Shown: positions 16,979 to 26,514, counted from the stretch's first letter. The stretch is DNA of 33,457 nt from Ignavibacteriales bacterium (GCA_020061465.1 JAGUYG010000018.1:1-33457); one strand, 5' to 3'. The notes: a model not told the origin generated them from the sequence alone. Made by a program: numbers and translations.

Positions 16979-17244
16979 ATAAAAAATGATAAATACCCAA
17001 AAGTGCGTTAATTCCGCGCGAGGTTGTTCTTCTATTTCGGCTTTATAGTACACCAATAAATAAAAGTAAAGAAAACGGATATTGAAAACTGCTTGTTTCA
17101 AACACGCACCTTTTTAATAATTAAAACGAAAATAGAACCTGTCTCGAGCACTGCAGTTCAACGCATCGATAAACTGGTTAAACAATAACTTCATAAGAAG
17201 GTATTCAGGCAGTCAAGACATTCTTGTTGATCTACTTAAAACTA

Positions 17245-19353
17245 TTACTCCTTTGTACCTTTAAAATCGCTGACTGATTCTTTTAATAATTCCTTCCGGC
17301 TTAAAGAAAACTTGCCGTTTTCAATTTTCAGTAATTTAACGGTAACCTTGTCTCCTTCTTTAAAATAATCGGATACTTTATTCACACGTTTATTGTCAAT
17401 TTGTGAAATGTGCAGTAATCCTTCTTTGCCGGGTAAGATTTCAACGAAGGCACCGAAATCCATAATCTTAGTAATCACACCGTCATATATTTCACCTACT
17501 TCGGGTGTGGCGGTTAATTTCTTTATATACTCTTTGCACTTTGCAGCATTCTCTTTGTTTGGAGATGCAATGTTTACAGTGCCGTCGTCTTCAATTACTA
17601 TATCAACGCCAAATAGTCTTTGCATACCTTGAATGGTTTTTCCTCCCGGTCCAATAACAAGCCCGATTTGGTCTGTTTCAATCTTCATAGTAATTAATCG
17701 CGGTGCCCATTGCGATAGATGTTCGCGAGGCATGTTTATAGATTGATCCATTATTTCAAGAATATGCATTCGTCCTTCTTTTGCCTGTTGAAGTGCAAGC
17801 TCCATAATTTCGAAAGAAATGCCTTTGATTTTAATATCCATTTGGAATGCGGTAATACCGTCACTAGTTCCGGCTACTTTAAAATCCATATCGCCTAAGT
17901 GATCTTCATTACCCAATATATCGGATAGTATGGCAAATTTATCGTCTTCTTTAACCAAGCCCATCGCAATACCGGCAACCGATTTATTTATAGGAACTCC
18001 GCCGTCCATCAGTGCCAACGAGCCTGCACAAACAGTTGCCATTGAGGAAGAACCGTTAGATTCAAGTATATCCGAAATTACACGCATGGTGTAAGGAAAT
18101 TTATCTTCTGCCGGAAGAACATTCTTCAATGCACGTTCGGCAAGGTTTCCATGTCCTATTTCTCTTCTGCCAACGCCGATCATTCTGCCTACTTCACCAA
18201 CACTGAACGGCGGGAAGTTATAATGAAGCATGAATTTTTTCGAATATTCTTCTGTTAAGCCATCGATAGACTGTTCGTCGTTTTTTGAGCCAAGCGTTAA
18301 AGTGGTTAAGCTTTGAGTTTCGCCCCGTGTGAAAAGAGAAGAACCATGCGTGCGCGGAAGTATCCCAAGTTCAATGCTTACCTGACGAATTTGTTTTGTA
18401 TTTCTCCCGTCTAACCTTATACCCTCTTCAAGAATTCTTTTACGCATCAGGTCTTTTTCCATATCGTGCAAAATCTCGGAGATTAAACTTTCCTGTTCGG
18501 GATATTTTTCTGCTAAGGATGAGATAACAAATTCCTTTAGCTCTTTGTTCTTCTCGCTTCTTTCCTCTTTAGTAAGAATTGAATGGACAATTTCCTTATA
18601 CTTTTCGTAGGCAATTTCATTAACTTCTTTTAAGAGGGTTTCATCTATTTCTTTTTGAGCAAATGACATCTTTGGTTTGCCTGCTGCTTCTCTCAGTTCA
18701 TTTTGAAGCTGAACCAGCTTTTTAATTTCATTGTGTGCGAACTTGAGGGTTTCGAGAAGTTCGGTTTCATTTACTTCTTTTGCTTCTCCTTCAACCATCA
18801 TGATTGAATCAGCCGTACCGCCTACGACAAGCTCAATATCGCTCATCTTCATTTGCTGATAAGTTGGATTGACAATTAATTGTCCCTCAACCCTGCCAAC
18901 CCTTACTTCCGCCAGAGGTCCCTCGAACGGTATATCGGAAATCATCAGGGCGGCAGAAGCACCCACTGCACCCAATACATCCGATTCGTTTTCACCGTCA
19001 TAAGAAACAACGAATGCGATTATTTGCGTTTCATTTTTAAATTCCTTCGGGAATAAGGGTCTGATTGGTCTATCAATAAGGCGGGCACTCAAGATTTCTT
19101 TTTCTGTCGGGCGTCCTTCTCTTTTTATATATCCGCCCGGAAATTTTCCGGCGGCGGAAGTTTTTTCACGATATTCAACCTGAAGGGGAAAGAAATCCTG
19201 GTCTTCTTTGGCTTCGGCAGCGGCAACGGCACTAACCAGCACCATTGTATCTCCGTACCTAACCATAACTGCTCCGCCGGCTTGTCTGGCGTATCTGCCT
19301 GTTTCAATCGAAAAAGTTTTTCCGCCTATTTCTACTTCTTTCTTTACTATCAT
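17245..19353 (-). CDS. pnp: polyribonucleotide nucleotidyltransferase
   Basis: This 702-residue PNPase degrades RNA from the 3' end using phosphate and can add tails in reverse. The protein has two RNase PH domains. The first opens at about 1-140 and includes REGRPTEKEILSARLIDRPIRPLF; the second carries GRREIGHGNLAERAL and the catalytic LGDMDFKVAGT stretch. An all-alpha linker lies between them. A KH domain with VIGPGGKTIQGM and an S1 domain with GEIYDGVITKIMDFGAFVE close the protein. It follows rpsO by 10 bases, the classic rpsO-pnp pairing. AGGAA lies five bases before the ATG. Confidence 0.97.
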   Translation of the reverse strand: MIVKKEVEIGGKTFSIETGRYARQAGGAVMVRYGDTMVLVSAVAAAEAKEDQDFFPLQVEYREKTSAAGKFPGGYIKREGRPTEKEILSARLIDRPIRPLFPKEFKNETQIIAFVVSYDGENESDVLGAVGASAALMISDIPFEGPLAEVRVGRVEGQLIVNPTYQQMKMSDIELVVGGTADSIMMVEGEAKEVNETELLETLKFAHNEIKKLVQLQNELREAAGKPKMSFAQKEIDETLLKEVNEIAYEKYKEIVHSILTKEERSEKNKELKEFVISSLAEKYPEQESLISEILHDMEKDLMRKRILEEGIRLDGRNTKQIRQVSIELGILPRTHGSSLFTRGETQSLTTLTLGSKNDEQSIDGLTEEYSKKFMLHYNFPPFSVGEVGRMIGVGRREIGHGNLAERALKNVLPAEDKFPYTMRVISDILESNGSSSMATVCAGSLALMDGGVPINKSVAGIAMGLVKEDDKFAILSDILGNEDHLGDMDFKVAGTSDGITAFQMDIKIKGISFEIMELALQQAKEGRMHILEIMDQSINMPREHLSQWAPRLITMKIETDQIGLVIGPGGKTIQGMQRLFGVDIVIEDDGTVNIASPNKENAAKCKEYIKKLTATPEVGEIYDGVITKIMDFGAFVEILPGKEGLLHISQIDNKRVNKVSDYFKEGDKVTVKLLKIENGKFSLSRKELLKESVSDFKGTKE

Positions 19354-19363
19354 ATCAATTCCT

Positions 19364-19627
19364 TTACTTTCTGATATTTAATGCCTTAATGATCACTCTA
19401 TATCTTTCTATATCCTTTTTCATTAAATAGGTAAGAAGTCTTCTTCTCTTGCCGACCATTGTCATCAAACCTCTTCTGGAGTGGTGATCTTTTTTATGAA
19501 CGTCAAAGTGGGAAGTAAGATCATTAATTCTTTTTGTTAATAATGCGATTTGAACTTCGGCTTTTCCGGAGTCCTTATCGTTGTTTCCGTAAGCTCTGAT
19601 TATTTCGAGCATTTCTTCTTTGGTCAT
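19364..19627 (-). CDS. rpsO: 30S ribosomal protein S15
   Basis: This 87-residue S15 binds the 16S rRNA central-domain three-way junction and helps early 30S assembly. Family residues are visible in order: [20 protein letters not shown], then [10 protein letters not shown], then [10 protein letters not shown]. It is two residues shorter than the common 89-residue form. AGGA sits about 9-10 bases upstream of the ATG. The 108-base gap from ribF holds a hairpin, which may be an S15 autoregulatory site. Confidence 0.98.
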   Translation of the reverse strand: MTKEEMLEIIRAYGNNDKDSGKAEVQIALLTKRINDLTSHFDVHKKDHHSRRGLMTMVGKRRRLLTYLMKKDIERYRVIIKALNIRK

Positions 19628-19657
19628 TTTTTTTATTCCTGTTTTTGATTTACAATG

Positions 19658-19681
19658 TAATCCCAGAAAGTACCGGGATTA
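19658..19681 (-). promoter_or_regulatory. leader hairpin upstream of rpsO, candidate S15 autoregulatory site
   Basis: On the minus strand, TAATCCC pairs with GGGATTA over seven perfect base pairs (19681-19675 with 19664-19658), with a 10-base loop GGTACTTTCT. It lies between ribF and rpsO, about 30 bases before the S15 start. There is no T tract after it, so it is a poor intrinsic terminator. S15 represses its own mRNA through lineage-specific leader structures in several bacteria, so this could be one, or an RNase processing site. Confidence 0.42.
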
Positions 19682-19735
19682 ATTAATTATTTAATTCCTT
19701 GTTCTATGAAAATATTTTCGCTTCCGTATCATTTT

Positions 19736-20683
19736 TCAATCTGCAGAAGTATAAAGCCGGTTTAAAATTTCGAGTCCGGCTTCTTTATCCTTATTCATTT
19801 GTACTATTAGTTCTTCGGCAGAAGAATATTTTTCTTCGCCTCTGATTCTTTCGATGAGTGAAACCGTTATTTCCTCGCCGTAAATATCGTCATCAAAATC
19901 ATAAATATATACTTCCGGCACAACGCTACCGGACTGATAAAAAGTTGGTCGTTTTCCAACGCTGAGCAGCCCAAAAAATTTTGTATTTCGTACTTTAGCT
20001 TCAACTGCATAAATGCCTAAATTAGGCAGAAGCTTTTCGTGGTTATCGGGTCTTATATTTGCAGTCGGAAATCCTAATGCTCGTCCTCGTTTATCGCCTT
20101 CAACAACAACACCTTTGAATGAATACGGTCTTCCTAAATACACATTAGCTGTTTTCACGTTTCCACGCTGCAATGCATTTCTAATTTTTGTGCTGCTTAC
20201 AGCCTCACCGTTTATTTCAAAGGCTTCAACGGTAGTAACGTTAAAGGAGTAGTTTTTACTTAGTTCGAGCAATGTTCTTTCATTACCGGATCTATTTCTT
20301 CCAAAGTGATGGTCATGCCCTATCACTATTTCTTTCAAGCCAATTCGATCAACTATATATTGCTTAAAAAAATCTTCTGAAGAGAGCCTTGAGAATTCCT
20401 TTGAAAAATTGATTATCAAAACGTTTTCAACGTTTAACTGTTCAAATAATTGAAGTTTTTCATCTAATCCGGTTAAAATTTTGATATCATAATTGCTTGA
20501 TACGACAGTTTTGGGGTGGGGATTGAAAGTAATTATTAAACTTCTTCCACCGTGAAGCAAAGCCTTTTGCTTAACCGTTTCTAATATCTTCCTGTGACCT
20601 AAATGAACGCCGTCAAAAGTTCCGATTGTTAAGGTAGTTTTGTCGTTCTTTACTATTTTAGATAAATCATCAAATATTTCCAT
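19736..20683 (-). CDS. ribF: bifunctional riboflavin kinase / FAD synthetase
   Basis: The protein is 315 residues from the ATG at 20683; a TTG three codons earlier is possible. The N-terminal adenylyltransferase domain has TIGTFDGVHLGH (19-30) and the FNPHPK segment, and the C-terminal kinase domain has RALGFPTANI at about 202-211. Together they turn riboflavin into FMN and FAD. The gene sits in the usual truB-ribF-rpsO order of bacterial translation superoperons. No FMN riboswitch is seen in the 95-base gap after truB. Confidence 0.96.
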   Translation of the reverse strand: MEIFDDLSKIVKNDKTTLTIGTFDGVHLGHRKILETVKQKALLHGGRSLIITFNPHPKTVVSSNYDIKILTGLDEKLQLFEQLNVENVLIINFSKEFSRLSSEDFFKQYIVDRIGLKEIVIGHDHHFGRNRSGNERTLLELSKNYSFNVTTVEAFEINGEAVSSTKIRNALQRGNVKTANVYLGRPYSFKGVVVEGDKRGRALGFPTANIRPDNHEKLLPNLGIYAVEAKVRNTKFFGLLSVGKRPTFYQSGSVVPEVYIYDFDDDIYGEEITVSLIERIRGEEKYSSAEELIVQMNKDKEAGLEILNRLYTSAD

Positions 20684-20778
20684 GTATAACAATATTCAAA
20701 CAATAACGTTCAAATATAACCCATTTAAACTATAAATAAAATTTAGCATTTGTTGCACTTTAACAATCGCTAACCAAC

Positions 20779-21483
20779 TTAACTTGAACTAAATTTTAAC
20801 TTAAATTCATCAGGTGATAAGGCATTAGCAACGCTGTAACTGCCGATTTGCGTGCGTCTTAACGTACCCAATAAACCGCCGCAGCCAAGTTTTTTACCCA
20901 AATCGTGAGCAATTACTCGTATGTATGTTCCTTTAGAACACGTGATTACGAAATGAATTTCGGGTGGACTGATTTTATTTAACTTAAAATCAAATACCGT
21001 AACTTCTCTGGCTGCCCTTTCAATTATCCTTCCTTTTCTTGCAAATTTGTAAAGAGATTTGCCTCCTGCTTTTAGAGCCGAAAACATTGGCGGAACTTGC
21101 ATTATTTTTCCTTTGAAACTTTCTGCTGCCTGGATTATTTGTCCCGGAGCTATCATTTTCCATGAGTCGTTATAAATCGGTTCGGTTTCAAGGTCCATTG
21201 AAGGAGATTCTTTCCCGAGGATAATTATGCCTTCGTAAGTTTTGGGCATATCCTGAAACTGTGATATTTGCTTTGTCATCCTTCCTGTGCATACTATCAG
21301 CAAGCCGGAAGCAAGCGGATCGAGAGTACCGGCATGACCAACCTTCTTTACTTTAATTGCTTTTCGGATTTTATATACTACGTTGAATGAAGTTATCCCG
21401 CGCGGTTTATCTATCAGGATTGATGCACCGGACTCAAAATCTATTCCGGCTATATCAGCCGTTTCCTTTGTTATCATCCTCAT
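20779..21483 (-). CDS. truB: tRNA pseudouridine-55 synthase
   Basis: This 234-residue enzyme makes pseudouridine 55 in the T loop of tRNAs. The active-site motif GHAGTLDPLASG is at 49-60 with catalytic Asp55. Other marks are LIDKPRGITSF (23-33) and CSKGTYIRVIAHDLG. The protein is shorter than the roughly 300-residue enterobacterial form because it lacks most of the C-terminal PUA extension. It overlaps the end of rbfA by 29 bases, so translational coupling is likely. A second ATG two codons inside is a possible alternative start. Confidence 0.96.
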   Translation of the reverse strand: MRMITKETADIAGIDFESGASILIDKPRGITSFNVVYKIRKAIKVKKVGHAGTLDPLASGLLIVCTGRMTKQISQFQDMPKTYEGIIILGKESPSMDLETEPIYNDSWKMIAPGQIIQAAESFKGKIMQVPPMFSALKAGGKSLYKFARKGRIIERAAREVTVFDFKLNKISPPEIHFVITCSKGTYIRVIAHDLGKKLGCGGLLGTLRRTQIGSYSVANALSPDEFKLKFSSS

Positions 21484-21811
21484 GAATTTTCTTTATCAGG
21501 CTCTCTATCTTCTCAACGTAATCGAGAGTATCGTCCACAAAGAATTTAAGTTCGGGAACAAACCTGATTCTAATTCGATGGGCAAGTTCGGTTCTGATTG
21601 CTCCTTTTACCAATTCGATTTTGGCGCTTACGAAATCTCTTTTATCTTTTTCAAATACGGAGAAGTAGATTTTTGCTATTTTCAAATCGGGACTGATTTT
21701 TACATTGGTGATAGTGATTAGACCAAATGCTGGGTCCTTAAACTTATTTAAAAAAATCAAGCTGATTTCTTCTTTTATCAAATTTTCAATTCTATCGACT
21801 CTGTAAGACAT
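21455..21811 (-). CDS. rbfA: 30S ribosome-binding factor A
   Basis: This 118-residue KH-type protein helps mature the 16S 5' end and aids cold adaptation. Marks of the family are the N-terminal RVDRIENLIKEEIS, the ITITNVKISPDLKIAKIYFSVF strand-helix pair, and the RIRFVPELKFFVDDTLDY closing stretch. AGGAG lies about 9 bases before the ATG. It lies 123 bases after infB and overlaps truB. Confidence 0.95.
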   Translation of the reverse strand: MSYRVDRIENLIKEEISLIFLNKFKDPAFGLITITNVKISPDLKIAKIYFSVFEKDKRDFVSAKIELVKGAIRTELAHRIRIRFVPELKFFVDDTLDYVEKIESLIKKIHEDDNKGNG

Positions 21812-21934
21812 GATATTCCACTCCTTTCGTTATCAGAAGAATCAGGCTAATCCTTAGTTAGATTTATTCCCGGAGAGCTTAAAATTAAAATGATTCAAAT
21901 GAACTCTCACTGTATCCCGTGCATCTTTTTAAAT

Positions 21935-24562
21935 TTATGCTAATTTCTTTTTCGTCTCAACAATTTTATATGCTTCAATTATATCGCCTACTTTAATATC
22001 GTTAAAGTTAGCGATGTTTAAACCGCATTCGTAACCGTTGTCAACTTCTCGTACATCGTCTTTAAATCTTTTTAGTGAAGCTATTTCTCCTTCGTGGATT
22101 ACTATACCTTCCCTGATTAATCTAACCTTGCTATTGCGCATAATTTTTCCTTCTTGAACATAGCAGCCGGCAACCGTACCCACTTTAGGCACCTTGAATG
22201 TTTCCCTAATTTCAACCGTAGCCGTAACCTCCTCGGAAAGTACCGGTGAGAGCAGACCTTCTAAGGCTGCCTTTACTTCATTTATGGCGTTGTAAATTAC
22301 GCTGTATAAACGAATGTCAACCTTTTGAGTTTCGGCAAGCTTTCGTGCGTTCATATTTGGTCTTACATGAAAGCCGATAATAATGGCATTGGATGCTGCC
22401 GCTAACAGCACATCGCTTTCAGAAATACCGCCTACGCCCTTGTGAATAACCTTAACAATTACTTCTTCGTTTGAAAGCTTCATTAAAGAATCCGATAGGG
22501 CTTCCACCGATCCGTCAACATCGCCTTTAACTATAAGAGGAAGTTCTTTAACTCCGCCAATGCTTATCTGCTTCCCGATTTCTTCAAGGGTAAGATGATG
22601 AACCTGCTTTTGATCTTGTTCGCGTTTTAGCTGCTGCCTTTTTATTCCGATTTCTCTCGCCATTCTTTCAGATTCAACAACCACAAAAGTATCGCCGGCT
22701 TGTGGTGCACCTTCAAAGCCAAGCACTTGTACCGGAGTGGAAGGCGGGGCTTCGGCTACTTTATTTCCTCTTTCATCGAACATGGCTCTTACTTTTCCCT
22801 GATAAATACCGGCTACAAAGGGATCACCTATCTGCAGTGTTCCTTTTTGAACTAATATAGTTGCGGTTACACCTCTTCCTTTATCTAATTCCGATTCAAC
22901 TACAACACCGCGTGATTCGCGATTAGGATTTGCTTTCAAATCTAATAACTCGGCTTCGAGAAGAATTTTTTCGAGGAGTAAGTCAACATTCAATCCTGTT
23001 TTTGCAGATATTTCAACCGACTGAAATTTACCACCCCACTCCTCAACAAGGATGTTTCTATCGGCTAACTGCTGTTTAATCTTTTCAGAATTTGCCCCGG
23101 GTTTATCGATTTTGTTTACAGCAATAATTATAGGCACTGAAGCCGCCTGCGCATGGTTTATCGCTTCGACTGTTTGGGGCATTACGGCATCGTCGGCTGC
23201 TACGATAAGTACAACTATATCGGTAAGCTGTGCGCCGCGTGCTCTCATGGCAGTAAATGCTTCATGTCCCGGCGTATCTAAAAATGTAATGTATTTTCCA
23301 CTGCCAACATCTACTTTATATGCACCGATGTGTTGGGTTATACCTCCCGATTCGCCTGCAACAACATTTGTTCTGCGGATGTAATCTAACAAAGATGTTT
23401 TACCATGGTCAACGTGTCCCATAATTGTAACCACCGGCGAACGGAATTCAAGCGATTCGGTCGGGTCGGATTTATCTTCAAGCTTTTCGGACGTATATTC
23501 TTTTTGAAATTCAACCTCAAAACCAAATTCATCCGCCACAAATGTAATTGTTTCTACATCGAGCCGTTGATTTATTGAAACCATCAACCCTAATTCAATA
23601 CATTTGGAAATTACATCGCTTACTGGCACATTCATCAAGTTTGCCAATTCATTTACCGCAATGAATTCGGTAACTAAAATTTTATTTTGATCACGGAATT
23701 TCTCTTCCAAACGTTTCTCCGCTTCGGCTTCTCTTTCCTTTCTTTTCTTTTTTCTGACACTTGCTCTTCCTGCAATTACCGAATCCTCCATGCTGAGAAG
23801 AGTTTTTCGGATAGCCGCTTTAACTTCTTTTTGATCTATTTCAAAACGCTTTATTCTCTTTTTCTTTTTAACTAAAGGAATCTCATCTACGGGGGTTACG
23901 GCAGCCTTCTTCCGGGCTTTTGGTTTCTTTTTCTTTTTTACTACCTCAGCTTGTTCGGGCTGCGCCTCGGTAACCTTTTTAGCTTCTACCTTTTTTGCTT
24001 TTTCTTCTTTTTCTTCCTTCTTTTTCTCTTTCTTTTTCGTTTCCAGATCGATCTTTCCTACAACTTTAAGACCTATTTTCTTTCTGGCTTCAGCTTGTTT
24101 GGGTGAAATAAATTTTTCGGTTTTTTCTTCTGCTTGTTTGGAAGTTTCGACTATCTGGATTTCTTCCTCGGCAGTTACCGCCCCCGCCTTTACTTCTACT
24201 TCTCCGGCTGCTATTTCTTTCCCGGGTTCGTGTGTTTCGAAAACTTTTTCTATTATAATTTCCGGTTCTGGTTTTGCCGGTTCTTCAGGAATTTTTACGG
24301 CAACTTCACCTTTTTCCTTTTCTAATTTTTCTTCGCGCTTTTTTTGAAATTCGGCTATTTTTTTGTAATGCTTTTCAGCTTTTTCAATATCCTTCTTAAA
24401 ATGATTGGTTATATCGGTAATCATCTCATCGGTAAGCATAGTCATGTGTGACTTCACATCGTGTCCTTTTTTCTGTAAGAACTCAACGAGATAATCTGCA
24501 GCTAAATTGTATTCCGATGCAAGCTTATAGATTCGTATTTTCTTTGATTTAGTTTCAGCCAT
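21935..24562 (-). CDS. infB: translation initiation factor IF-2
   Basis: This 875-residue GTPase brings fMet-tRNA to the 30S subunit. The N-terminal IF2_N-like segment (1-55) is followed by a long Lys/Glu-rich, probably disordered region (about 60-290), which is variable in the family, and then a second IF2_N-like domain (about 295-350). The G domain has GHVDHGKT at 382-389, DTPGH at 429-433 and NKID at 483-486. Domains II, III and the fMet-tRNA-binding C2 domain follow. AGGAAA lies just before the ATG. It comes 23 bases after nusA. Confidence 0.98.
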   Translation of the reverse strand: MAETKSKKIRIYKLASEYNLAADYLVEFLQKKGHDVKSHMTMLTDEMITDITNHFKKDIEKAEKHYKKIAEFQKKREEKLEKEKGEVAVKIPEEPAKPEPEIIIEKVFETHEPGKEIAAGEVEVKAGAVTAEEEIQIVETSKQAEEKTEKFISPKQAEARKKIGLKVVGKIDLETKKKEKKKEEKEEKAKKVEAKKVTEAQPEQAEVVKKKKKPKARKKAAVTPVDEIPLVKKKKRIKRFEIDQKEVKAAIRKTLLSMEDSVIAGRASVRKKKRKEREAEAEKRLEEKFRDQNKILVTEFIAVNELANLMNVPVSDVISKCIELGLMVSINQRLDVETITFVADEFGFEVEFQKEYTSEKLEDKSDPTESLEFRSPVVTIMGHVDHGKTSLLDYIRRTNVVAGESGGITQHIGAYKVDVGSGKYITFLDTPGHEAFTAMRARGAQLTDIVVLIVAADDAVMPQTVEAINHAQAASVPIIIAVNKIDKPGANSEKIKQQLADRNILVEEWGGKFQSVEISAKTGLNVDLLLEKILLEAELLDLKANPNRESRGVVVESELDKGRGVTATILVQKGTLQIGDPFVAGIYQGKVRAMFDERGNKVAEAPPSTPVQVLGFEGAPQAGDTFVVVESERMAREIGIKRQQLKREQDQKQVHHLTLEEIGKQISIGGVKELPLIVKGDVDGSVEALSDSLMKLSNEEVIVKVIHKGVGGISESDVLLAAASNAIIIGFHVRPNMNARKLAETQKVDIRLYSVIYNAINEVKAALEGLLSPVLSEEVTATVEIRETFKVPKVGTVAGCYVQEGKIMRNSKVRLIREGIVIHEGEIASLKRFKDDVREVDNGYECGLNIANFNDIKVGDIIEAYKIVETKKKLA

Positions 24563-24585
24563 AATTTCCTTAATTTCTGTAGAAG

Positions 24586-25833
24586 CTATTCTTCCTCTTC
24601 AAATTGAGATTTAATGATTTCAAATATTTCTTCGACTTTTGCTTCATCAAGTCCCTCTATTTCTCTTAGCTTTTCGGGTCCGGCTTTCAGCACTTCAATT
24701 GCAGTATCGTACCGATGATTTATTAGCAGTTCATATATATCTGTACCCAATTCTTCTTTCAGATCAATCAATTCAATATCTTCTTCGTATTCTTCGAATG
24801 CCTTTTCTTCTCTTAAGATTTCTATATCGTAACCGGTCAGCTTCATTGCAAGGCGGATGTTTACACCGTTTCTGCCGACTATTAAAGAAACCTGATTGGT
24901 ATCGGCAGTAACGACGGCTTTTCTATCGGTCTCATCAAGTTCAATTTGTTTCAGCTTAGCCGGTGCAAGCGCCCGCTGTATAAATATAATCGGATCGTCG
25001 GAGTAATTTATTACATCGATATTTTCATTGTTAAGTTCTCTTACAATCGCATGGATACGAACACCTTTCATACCTACGCAGGCTCCTACTGCATCTATCC
25101 GTTTGTCCTGAGATTCAACGGCAATCTTAGCCCGCTCGCCGGGTTCACGTGCAATTGCTTTTATCTCGATTATGCCGTCATATATTTCGGGTATTTCAAT
25201 TTCAAAAAGTCTGCGTAAGAACATATTATCCGATCGGGAAATTAGAATTACAGGACCGCTGTTTCCTTTTTTAACTTCCTTTACGATAGCTCTTATAGTT
25301 TCTCCTTTTTTGTAGCGTTCATAAGGAATCTGTTCATGGCGCGGAAGAAGAAGTTCATTCTTATTATGGTTTACAAGTATGTCATTCTTCCTTATTTGAT
25401 AAATGTCCCCAACTACTATTTCGCCTAGCAGTTCTTTGTATTCGTTATAAATAATTTCTTTTTCTATTTCTCTTATTTTCTGATTAAGATTCTGTTTTGC
25501 AAGAGTAATAAGTCTTCTACCTAAAGAGGACATATCAACTTTTTCAACATAATCTTCACCTACTTCCAATTCATCTTCATTCCCTCGCTTATTTACTTCG
25601 TCAATGCTAATCTGTGTGTTGGGGTTTTCAACCACTTCAACTATTTCTCGTTCGAGAAAAATTTCTATATCTCCTCTATCCATATTAACCACAACATCAT
25701 ACTTTGCTTCCTCGCCGTATTTCTTTATTACCAGCAAACCGAAAATCTCTTCGAGGATATTTGCAAGCACATCTTTATCGATACCTTTATCTCTTACCAT
25801 TTGGGCAAAAGATTCAACAATGTCATAGTTCAT
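24586..25833 (-). CDS. nusA: transcription termination/antitermination factor NusA
   Basis: This 415-residue RNA-polymerase-binding factor affects pausing, termination and antitermination. An N-terminal polymerase-binding domain (about 1-125) is followed by an S1 domain (about 135-200), two KH domains (about 205-345, with KGVRIHAIVREL and VGRNGVNIRLAMKLTG), and a C-terminal acidic helix-hairpin-helix stretch (about 345-415). The acidic tail is shorter than in enterobacteria. GGAGG about 10 bases upstream supports the ATG. It follows rimP by 16 bases. NusA is known to control its own operon in E. coli, which is relevant to the hairpin before rimP. Confidence 0.97.
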   Translation of the reverse strand: MNYDIVESFAQMVRDKGIDKDVLANILEEIFGLLVIKKYGEEAKYDVVVNMDRGDIEIFLEREIVEVVENPNTQISIDEVNKRGNEDELEVGEDYVEKVDMSSLGRRLITLAKQNLNQKIREIEKEIIYNEYKELLGEIVVGDIYQIRKNDILVNHNKNELLLPRHEQIPYERYKKGETIRAIVKEVKKGNSGPVILISRSDNMFLRRLFEIEIPEIYDGIIEIKAIAREPGERAKIAVESQDKRIDAVGACVGMKGVRIHAIVRELNNENIDVINYSDDPIIFIQRALAPAKLKQIELDETDRKAVVTADTNQVSLIVGRNGVNIRLAMKLTGYDIEILREEKAFEEYEEDIELIDLKEELGTDIYELLINHRYDTAIEVLKAGPEKLREIEGLDEAKVEEIFEIIKSQFEEEE

Positions 25834-25849
25834 TTTATTTAGTCCTCCG

Positions 25850-26311
25850 TTAAGAAAAACTTACTAATACTTTAGCTGATTTAATTTTATTAAAGTTTAA
25901 TAATTGCTCGGTGCTATTATCCATTTTGAATAGGAGATCTTCTCCATTAATGTTTAACAGAACACCGTTAAATTTTTTTATGGTTTCGTCATCTTCCAGA
26001 TATAATATTTCGAATTTTCTGTTAAGATGTTTGGGAAACTGCTGTAAGAATTTCAGCGGTCTATAAACACCGGGGGTAGAGACATCCAATCTATAAGAAG
26101 AATCGATCAATGAATGTTCGTCAATTTTATTGCCTAATAATCTGCTGAGTGCAGCCAGGTCTTCGGCTGAAACATTTTTTTCGCCGTCGACAAAAATTTC
26201 GATAACCTTGTTTCTTTGGCTTCCTCTTATTACGAGATCGATAAGGAAGAAGCCCTGCTCTTCGATTATGCCACGAATAAATTCGTTGATTTTAGTATTT
26301 AAATATTGCAT
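25850..26311 (-). CDS. rimP: ribosome maturation factor RimP
   Basis: The protein is 153 residues from the ATG at 26311. The longer in-frame extension (to 26374) is rejected because it translates a terminator-like hairpin and adds a hydrophobic segment not found in RimP. RimP binds 30S precursors and assists late assembly. Family marks are EEQGFFLIDLVIRG, the EIFVDGEKNVSAEDLAALSRLL stretch, and YRLDVSTPGVYRPLKF. It is the first gene of the rimP-nusA-infB-rbfA-truB-ribF-rpsO-pnp run. There is no obvious Shine-Dalgarno site; the hairpin ends 11 bases before the start. Confidence 0.9.
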   Translation of the reverse strand: MQYLNTKINEFIRGIIEEQGFFLIDLVIRGSQRNKVIEIFVDGEKNVSAEDLAALSRLLGNKIDEHSLIDSSYRLDVSTPGVYRPLKFLQQFPKHLNRKFEILYLEDDETIKKFNGVLLNINGEDLLFKMDNSTEQLLNFNKIKSAKVLVSFS

Positions 26312-26322
26312 ACAAATAAAAA

Positions 26323-26340
26323 TCGCCCTAAAAAGGGCGA
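26323..26340 (-). terminator. intrinsic-terminator-like hairpin in the rimP leader, attenuator candidate
   Basis: On the minus strand a perfect 7-bp stem, TCGCCCT with AGGGCGA, closes a TTTT loop and is followed at once by TTTTTATTTG. It lies 11 bases before the rimP ATG. Read on its own it is a textbook intrinsic terminator. It could end the upstream sigma/DUF4252 operon, but any rimP promoter must then lie upstream of it, so read-through has to occur. That fits a regulated attenuator. Confidence 0.68.
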
Positions 26341-26363
26341 AAAAGACGACGAAACTTACTATT

Positions 26364-26392
26364 ATTTTACGCAATAAGCAAGGTTACTGCAA
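26364..26392 (-). promoter_or_regulatory. candidate promoter for the rimP-nusA-infB operon
   Basis: On the minus strand TTGCAG (26392-26387) and TAAAAT (26369-26364) are separated by 17 bases. The -10 is one base from TATAAT; the -35 is weak. Transcription would begin about 45 bases upstream of rimP and run through the terminator-like hairpin. This is a pattern match only; the 450-base gap has no better candidate by eye. Confidence 0.33.
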
Positions 26393-26514
26393 ATTCAAAA
26401 TTTCCCCGCATTGTGTGATTGAAGGTGAAAAGAGAATAGATGAAAATCCGCGTTTTTATTAACCGATGCATCGATATATTTTAATTACTATCTCATGTTA
26501 CACAGAAAGCCAAA

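Noticed and set aside
16844-17101. 85-codon minus-strand frame in the rng-pnp gap
   Set aside because: It overlaps the rng N-terminus, has aromatic-rich unnatural composition, no ribosome site and no family resemblance; it is probably a shadow.
20684-20778. FMN riboswitch before ribF
   Set aside because: The gap is too short and lacks the conserved FMN-element segments; ribF is also an internal operon gene.
26312-26374. N-terminal extension of RimP
   Set aside because: It would translate the terminator-like hairpin and give a hydrophobic segment that RimP proteins do not have.
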